Assembly: GCA_964629645.1 (NCBI GenBank)
Contig: CAZVSU010000104.1
Coordinates: 1-6,766 of the forward strand
DNA length: 6,766 bases
Direction: 5' to 3'
DNA from: JAAKFL01 sp964629645
Lineage (GTDB): Bacteria > Chlamydiota > Chlamydiia > Chlamydiales > SLFE01
A model generated the notes under the pieces. That model was not told the origin of the DNA and ran no database searches. It was given only the letters and a program-made list of their open reading frames with translations. Shown piece by piece: positions 4,302 to 6,766 of this stretch (the first letter of the stretch is position 1; each line of letters begins with the position of its first letter). The translations under genes were made by a program, and so were the position numbers.

Positions 4302-4604
4302 CTACTCCCCGTTCTCATCTCCGTGCAATATTGCACGGGCTAATTTCAACCGATAGGCCGTATCCATAAGCTGAATTTTTGCATTCAACGCTTCCTGGCG
4401 GTGACTGTGTAAAGTATCACAAATCATGCTTTGCAATCTTTCCAGCTTTCTTTCGTGCCGGATTGCTTGGCGATTTCGGGCTTTGATCTGATACAGTTCC
4501 TCTTTGAGTTTTTCAATCTCTTGTTCAAGCTCGAACTTCTGCATATTGCAATAATCTTCGCATTCCTCTTCGAGCATCTCTTCTTCTGTCAATGTTGTTT
4601 TCAT
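4302..4604 (-). CDS. Coiled-coil protein of unknown function, 100 aa
   Basis: The ATG at 4604 (MKTTLTEEEMLEEECEDYC) follows GAGAGGA with eight-base spacing. Residues about 20-65 show heptad-like spacing of Leu and Ile with many Glu, Lys and Arg (ELEQEIEKLKEELYQIKARN), a likely coiled coil. A second helix follows (EALNAKIQLMDTAYRLKLAR). There is no membrane segment or metal site except two isolated cysteines near the start. Its C-terminal codons (RAILHG) are encoded by the GTGCAATATTGCAC palindrome. A binding partner or scaffold role is possible, but no family is recognised. Confidence 0.85.
   Translation of the reverse strand: MKTTLTEEEMLEEECEDYCNMQKFELEQEIEKLKEELYQIKARNRQAIRHERKLERLQSMICDTLHSHRQEALNAKIQLMDTAYRLKLARAILHGDENGE
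4321..4338. repeat. Palindrome CCGTGCAATATTGCACGG (copy 2 of 4)
   Basis: This perfect 18-bp palindrome has the same 14-bp core as the site at 490-507. Here it is inside the coding end of the 4302-4604 gene, 16 nt before its stop codon, and encodes the residues RAILHG. Confidence 0.8.
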
Positions 4605-4633
4605 AACTATATCCTCTCTTGATATCTGATATG

Positions 4634-4978
4634 TTAATAGTTCCCGCTACCAAAGCAACGCGGGCACACATTACGGCCCTGGGGGTCCCGATGGAATATC
4701 ACTTTGTTTGATACGATGCGCCCCGTTCCCCGGCACCTCGGGCATATAATCGGGCGCGGATCATCAGGATGCGCAAAGTCCTTACGGGGTACGATGCGAT
4801 GGTGACGATCAGTTTGACGCTTGCGCCACTCCCAATAGGATTGCAAAAATTCGAGCGGTTTTCTTTTCAGCCTGAAGTTCTTCGCCGTGATTGCATACTC
4901 TCTGTAGGACTTGCAAAAACGGCGCACTTCACTTACCATGTTCCGGCGCCCCTCTCTCATAACATTCATCTCCGTCAT
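4634..4978 (-). CDS. DnaJ-like zinc-finger protein, 114 aa
   Basis: The ATG at 4978 has GGGAGGT eight bases upstream; later in-frame Met codons at 4, 7 and 14 have no better site. The C-terminal third carries two CxxCxGxG motifs, CPRCRGTG (Cys79, Cys82) and CPRCFGSG (Cys105, Cys108), the signature of the DnaJ cysteine-rich domain, but with only two of the usual four repeats, enough for one zinc site. There is no J-domain (no HPD motif of that type). The N-terminal part is basic and helical (VRRFCKSYREY, LEFLQSYWEWRKRQ). Short proteins with such half domains are frequent in phages. First full gene of the 4978-3712 operon. Confidence 0.87.
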   Translation of the reverse strand: MTEMNVMREGRRNMVSEVRRFCKSYREYAITAKNFRLKRKPLEFLQSYWEWRKRQTDRHHRIVPRKDFAHPDDPRPIICPRCRGTGRIVSNKVIFHRDPQGRNVCPRCFGSGNY

Positions 4979-5028
4979 TGTTCATTACCTCCCTTTTGGT
5001 CTTGTTGATCTTGTCGATCTTGCATCAT
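4975..5028 (-). CDS. Possible 17-codon leader ORF, Gln/Asp-rich
   Basis: An ATG ATG pair at 5028 opens a frame reading MMQDRQDQQDQKGGNEQ and stopping at a TGA that overlaps the ATG of the next gene (ATGA). Three 9-bp units (5000-5026) are read in frame as QDR, QDQ, QDQ. The frame contains the next gene's ribosome site, as happens in the annotated gene ending QKGGQE at 1044. Only weak GAAG precedes its own start, and the predicted promoter would leave a very short leader. It may be a translated leader peptide or chance. Confidence 0.3.
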   Translation of the reverse strand: MMQDRQDQQDQKGGNEQ

Positions 5029-5052
5029 GTTTGCTTCATTTATTATTATAAT

Positions 5053-5081
5053 ATCATATCATAATCAACAAGGAAAGTCAA
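5053..5081 (-). promoter_or_regulatory. Promoter candidate for the 4978-3712 operon
   Basis: On the minus strand TTGACT (5081-5076) and TATGAT (5058-5053) are separated by 17 bp; each differs from the sigma-70 consensus at one position. Because of local repetition, a second equally spaced pair occurs 5 bp upstream (TTGACT 5086-5081, TATGAT 5063-5058). Transcription would start near 5046, about 70 nt before the ATG at 4978. Confidence 0.55.
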
Positions 5082-5093
5082 GTCAAAAATCAA

Positions 5094-5112
5094 GTGCATA
5101 TTTGATATGCAC
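5094..5112. promoter_or_regulatory. Operator-like inverted repeat GTGCATAT-TTG-ATATGCAC
   Basis: Perfect 8-bp arms surround a 3-bp centre. The site lies 8-13 bp upstream of the -35 boxes of the promoter candidate at 5053-5086, a position typical for an activator or repressor site. The outer GTGCA/TGCAC is shared with the dispersed palindrome GTGCAATATTGCAC, which may be coincidence. Confidence 0.5.
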
Positions 5113-5283
5113 ATTATATATGCGCCACTAAAAAGTTAATTAAAAACAATTCCTTGCGCTATTCTCTAGCTTATCCAGGTTCTACAAAAAACAGGAACCA
5201 AACCACTGTGTGGGGCGCTAGGGATTAGAGTAAATTTCCAAAGGATTCCAAGGGATTGATGCCGATGATGCCGATAAAAGATT

Positions 5284-5361
5284 AGACAAGACAAGACAAA
5301 ACAAAACAACTACTCCCCTATCTCTTCTCTATCTCTCTCTCTATCTCTATCTCTCTATCTA
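5284..5361. repeat. Simple-sequence repeats (AGACA/AAACA and TATCTC)
   Basis: The segment 5284-5308 is three AGACA units followed by two AAACA units. The segment 5319-5361 is a pyrimidine tract of TC and TATCTC units. They lie in the 616-bp spacer between gene 5595-6029 and gene 4634-4978. The spacer 5113-5283 shows no gene. Inverted words in the spacer (AGGGATTAG near 5219, CAAGGGATT near 5249, CTAATCCCTTG near 5370) could form a large weak hairpin around this tract. Confidence 0.75.
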
Positions 5362-5386
5362 CCTTTTATGCTAATCCCTTGAGAAG

Positions 5387-5419
5387 GTGCGCCGGAATTT
5401 GAAAAAGTGCGCCGGAATT
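5387..5419. repeat. TGCGCCGGAATT direct repeat, period 20
   Basis: GTGCGCCGGAATTTGAAAAA (5387-5406) is followed by GTGCGCCGGAATT (5407-5419). The same TGCGCCGGA word recurs as a second pair at 5553-5579. The two pairs flank the small membrane-protein-like ORF. Confidence 0.75.
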
Positions 5420-5441
5420 GTAGTGTATTATGTGCATGACA

Positions 5442-5546
5442 TCACTTGTTCCACGGATCTCTGTACGCCGTGTATATCGCAAAAAGAAAAACGGCAACGT
5501 ACATCACCACAACAAACAAATCGTCACTGATGACTATTACCATCAT
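5442..5546 (-). CDS. Possible 34-aa single-span membrane peptide
   Basis: The frame starts ATG ATG at 5546 and ends TGA at 5442. It contains LFVVVMYVAVFLFAIY, about 16 hydrophobic residues, ending TAYRDPWNK, like a one-span membrane peptide. There is no clear ribosome site before the ATG. The frame is open upstream through two copies of an arginine-rich RRK stretch back to the TAA of the 5595-6029 gene, in the same frame as that gene. So a non-ATG start or stop read-through could in principle add a basic segment before the span. It could also be a chance ORF in repeat-rich DNA. Confidence 0.35.
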   Translation of the reverse strand: MMVIVISDDLFVVVMYVAVFLFAIYTAYRDPWNK

Positions 5547-5552
5547 TGGGAA

Positions 5553-5579
5553 TTTGCGCCGGAGTTTGCGCCGGAATCT
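5553..5579. repeat. TTTGCGCCGGA direct repeat, period 12
   Basis: TTTGCGCCGGAG (5553-5564) is followed by TTTGCGCCGGAA (5565-5576). It is related to the pair at 5387-5419. On the minus strand it is read as TCCGGCGCAAA and lies just upstream of the possible small membrane ORF. Confidence 0.7.
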
Positions 5580-5594
5580 GGAAAATTGCTCTCT

Positions 5595-6029
5595 TTATGT
5601 AGAGGGAAAAAAATCACGGTCAAGAACTCCTGTATCTTTGGCGCGATTGATCTCCGTAACCAATTCGCCGTGTTTTGCAATCCGAAATCTTGTTGCCTCA
5701 CTCCCCGCTTTGGCGCACTGTTTTAAAAATTTGTAATAAACCTTGAGACAATTTTTACAAGTCACGTGTTTGCTCATATCATCAGGATGAATGTTTACGA
5801 CCTCCATTCTACTCAGAGATTTGGCGCCCTTATAAGAATCTTTGATATCAACTTCCTCAAATGCAAGACCGCAAAAAGTTACGGGCTTAACAAGTATCAT
5901 CATACCATCATCATAATCGGAATCAAAAGAGATATAGATTTTTGATAAGTGTACCTTGCCGGTCCGACTCATTAATCTCTTGGGCAAAAACCGTGTCCTA
6001 TTTGAAGACAAATAACGCTTCATATTCAT
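5595..6029 (-). CDS. Phage-type small zinc-binding protein (H-C-CxxC), 144 aa
   Basis: The start is the ATG at 6029 (MNMKRYLSSNRTRF), with AAAGGAGGT six bases upstream; the longer frame to 6053 has no ribosome site and would overlap the preceding gene. Candidate zinc ligands are His27 (KVHLSK), Cys53 (VTFCGL), possibly His81 or His88, and Cys91 and Cys94 (VTCKNCLKVYYKF). The CG...VTCxxCLK pattern is familiar from many short phage proteins of unknown role, although this one has a longer insert with an acidic stretch (SFDSDYDDG). It starts 13 nt after 6043-6243, whose TAA overlaps the ribosome site. Binding of zinc is inferred, function unknown. Confidence 0.87.
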   Translation of the reverse strand: MNMKRYLSSNRTRFLPKRLMSRTGKVHLSKIYISFDSDYDDGMMILVKPVTFCGLAFEEVDIKDSYKGAKSLSRMEVVNIHPDDMSKHVTCKNCLKVYYKFLKQCAKAGSEATRFRIAKHGELVTEINRAKDTGVLDRDFFPST

Positions 6030-6042
6030 TTTCGTACCTCCT

Positions 6043-6243
6043 TTAGATAACAAACATCTCTAGCTCTTTTTTCTTGACAAACCACCAAGGCACCGATATT
6101 TTGCCCCGATTTACATCAAGGACTGATATCAATGAATCGGGCACCCAAATCCTGCGATCATAAAAGCGGACAAGCGTCGCCGCCCGCGAACTTTTTTCAA
6201 TATTGTCAAACCTCAACTCGACTTCTTTGAAATGTTTTTTCAT
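6043..6243 (-). CDS. Short phage-type protein (WVPxS motif), 66 aa
   Basis: The ATG at 6243 (MKKHFKEVELRFDNIEKSSR) follows AAGGA with seven-base spacing. The pattern AATLVRFYDRRIWVPDSLIS, then KISVPWWFVKKKEL, matches a common small phage protein type in which a strand ending W-(I/V)-P-x-S is followed by an I-x-V-P-x-W helix. Function is unknown for that type. It is predicted soluble with a mixed alpha/beta fold and no metal site. It belongs to a run of small genes after the tRNA. Confidence 0.83.
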   Translation of the reverse strand: MKKHFKEVELRFDNIEKSSRAATLVRFYDRRIWVPDSLISVLDVNRGKISVPWWFVKKKELEMFVI

Positions 6244-6260
6244 TGTTTATTCCTTCATGT

Positions 6261-6412
6261 TTACTGGTTTTGTGTGCAATATTGCACCCCATTTTCCACA
6301 TATAAAAACGCAACTTCAAAAGTACCGGTTCCGGGTTTGCCATCAAAACGAATATTCGATTACCTTGTGATGAAATGATTATCCCCATACCTTCAATGTT
6401 ATCAATAGGTTA
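6261..6412 (-). pseudogene. Possible gene end, frameshifted or cut by the assembly gap
   Basis: One minus-strand frame (6261-6359) reads RFDGKPGTGTFEVAFLYVE and ends ...YCTQNQ with TAA at 6261, just before the ribosome site of the gene at 6243. It looks like a real protein end but has an in-frame TAA at 6360-6362 and no start. The frame upstream (from 6409) reads IDNIEGMGIIISSQGNRIF. A single frameshift near 6345-6365 would join them. Since ten Ns follow at 6413, a sequencing or assembly error is as likely as true decay. The alternative single frame 6388-6206 has no ribosome site and overlaps the next gene by 38 nt. Confidence 0.3.
6274..6287. repeat. Palindrome GTGCAATATTGCAC (copy 3 of 4)
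   Basis: This perfect 14-bp palindrome has the same core as 490-507 and 4321-4338. It lies inside the probable end of the damaged gene, about 11 nt before its stop codon at 6261-6263. Confidence 0.8.
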
Positions 6413-6422
6413 NNNNNNNNNN
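6413..6422. other. Assembly gap (10 N)
   Basis: Ten undetermined bases, the usual placeholder for a scaffold join of unknown true length. The flanks both contain CGAATATT and a GGT word, so a short repeat may have broken the assembly here. The order of the two sides is presumably right, but anything could be missing. Confidence 0.95.
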
Positions 6423-6474
6423 GTTACAAGGCAATACAAAATATTCGACCTAAGAAGCCCTCGATCATAAATCG

Positions 6475-6490
6475 GTGCAATTTATTGCAC
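6475..6490. repeat. Palindrome variant GTGCAATTTATTGCAC (copy 4 of 4)
   Basis: The arms GTGCAA and TTGCAC are the same as in the other three sites, but the centre is four bases (TTTA) instead of two. It overlaps the last codons and the TAA of the 6482-6703 gene. Confidence 0.65.
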
Positions 6491-6703
6491 ATTTTGTTCA
6501 TCAACCTTCTCGATTTCATCGGGCTTTAAAGCTAATCTTAGCTTGTTTTCAAACTTTACCAATACGTAGTCTCCTGCGATTGAAGTCGCTAAAATTTCAC
6601 CGATTGATCCGGGTGTATAAAACCGTTTTCCAAGAGGCAAAACACGTACTTTGTCGCCTTTCTCAATCTTCTCAACTTTCTCAACTTTCTCAACTTTACA
6701 CAT
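6482..6703 (-). CDS. Small SH3-like barrel candidate with VEK repeats, 73 aa
   Basis: Two adjacent ATGs are possible (6706 and 6703). The second has AAAGGA at six bases, so 6703 is preferred. Residues 4-15 are VEKVEKVEKIEK, encoded by four 9-bp units. The rest, GDKVRVLPLGKRFYTPGSIG then GDYVLVKFENKLRLALKPDE, alternates short strands with Gly turns like a small SH3-type or KOW-type barrel, which often binds nucleic acid or proteins. No exact family is recognised. It starts 32 nt after the 3' end of the tRNA on the same strand and may be co-transcribed with it. Its stop codon lies in the palindrome at 6475-6490. Confidence 0.82.
   Translation of the reverse strand: MCKVEKVEKVEKIEKGDKVRVLPLGKRFYTPGSIGEILATSIAGDYVLVKFENKLRLALKPDEIEKVDEQNVQ
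6662..6697 (-). repeat. Four tandem 9-bp units encoding VEK/IEK repeats
   Basis: On the plus strand CTCAATCTT is followed by three exact copies of CTCAACTTT. They are in frame and lie directly after the start codon of the 6482-6703 gene. Confidence 0.88.
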
Positions 6704-6734
6704 CATTCATCCTTTCGGTTGTAATTGAAGCTGA

Positions 6735-6766
6735 TGCAGGAAGAGGGACTTGAACCCTCACGCCCA
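6735..6766 (-). tRNA. 3' end of a tRNA (partial; perhaps tRNA-Leu or another long-arm type)
   Basis: On the minus strand the sequence shows a perfect T-arm, GAGGG-TTCAAGT-CCCTC (6759-6743), followed by a seven-base acceptor strand TTCCTGC (6742-6736) and discriminator A (6735). The next bases are TCA, so CCA is not encoded. The visible TGGGCGT before the T-arm would fit the end of a long variable arm, as in leucine or serine tRNAs, but the anticodon is outside the window, so identity is open. Confidence 0.88.

Noticed and set aside
4057..4978. Full DnaJ chaperone operon
   Set aside because: The protein has only two CxxCxGxG motifs and no J-domain; no DnaK or GrpE gene is present.
5430..5726. 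98- and 96-codon plus-strand ORFs
   Set aside because: They are antisense to the 5595-6029 gene and to repeats, with no plausible ribosome site.
6206..6388. 60-codon minus-strand ORF
   Set aside because: It overlaps the better-supported gene at 6043-6243 by 38 nt and lacks a ribosome site at a proper distance; another frame looks more protein-like over its middle.

Overview
The window looks like a piece of an accessory bacterial replicon, most likely a phage, prophage or large plasmid recovered from metagenomic or draft data; a run of ten Ns at 6413-6422 marks a scaffold join. All believable genes lie on the minus strand. They are short (about 17 to 211 codons), tightly packed, often overlap by 4 nt, and have strong Shine-Dalgarno sites such as AAGGAGGT. 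A clear intrinsic terminator also points to bacterial-style expression. Almost none of the proteins can be named. Recognisable types are an HNH endonuclease, three zinc-site proteins (one ribbon, one DnaJ-like, one phage-type CxxC), an SH3-like barrel candidate and a short phage-type protein. No structural, replication or integrase gene is visible, so phage versus plasmid is not settled.

Reading in the direction of transcription (right to left): the 3' end of a tRNA (6735-6766) is followed by small genes at 6703-6482, a damaged or mis-assembled gene at about 6412-6261, then 6243-6043 and 6029-5595. A repeat-rich spacer (5594-4979) holds a possible 34-codon membrane peptide, simple repeats, a palindromic operator-like site and a good promoter candidate. 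Next comes a four-gene operon, 4978-3712 (DnaJ-like zinc protein, coiled coil, zinc ribbon, HNH nuclease), with a possible 17-codon leader ORF and a hairpin terminator at 3595-3631.

A 798-bp stretch without genes (2914-3711) contains two tandem 81-bp AT-rich copies full of TTGATAT/ATATCAA arms, a 111-bp GC-rich tandem array and a hairpin-rich leader. It could be an origin or partition site followed by the regulated 5' region of the next unit. The last block, 2913-542, begins with a protein that has lysine-rich tails at both ends, continues with six small unknown genes, and ends at an intrinsic terminator (437-475). The left 430 bp hold direct repeats and a cluster of short repeated motifs but no gene.

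The most unusual feature is in the block 1254-2983. Three consecutive gene units are each bracketed by their own 27-30 nt inverted repeat. Each pair of arms has four differences, and three of the four in each pair would be G-U pairs in the coding-strand transcript. The three pairs look like diverged relatives of one element, so the sequence changed between units while pairing within a unit was kept. This suggests a chain of ORF-containing loops in RNA, or DNA cassettes with inverted ends. A second recurring feature is the palindrome GTGCAATATTGCAC, found four times, each time at the 3' end of a gene.
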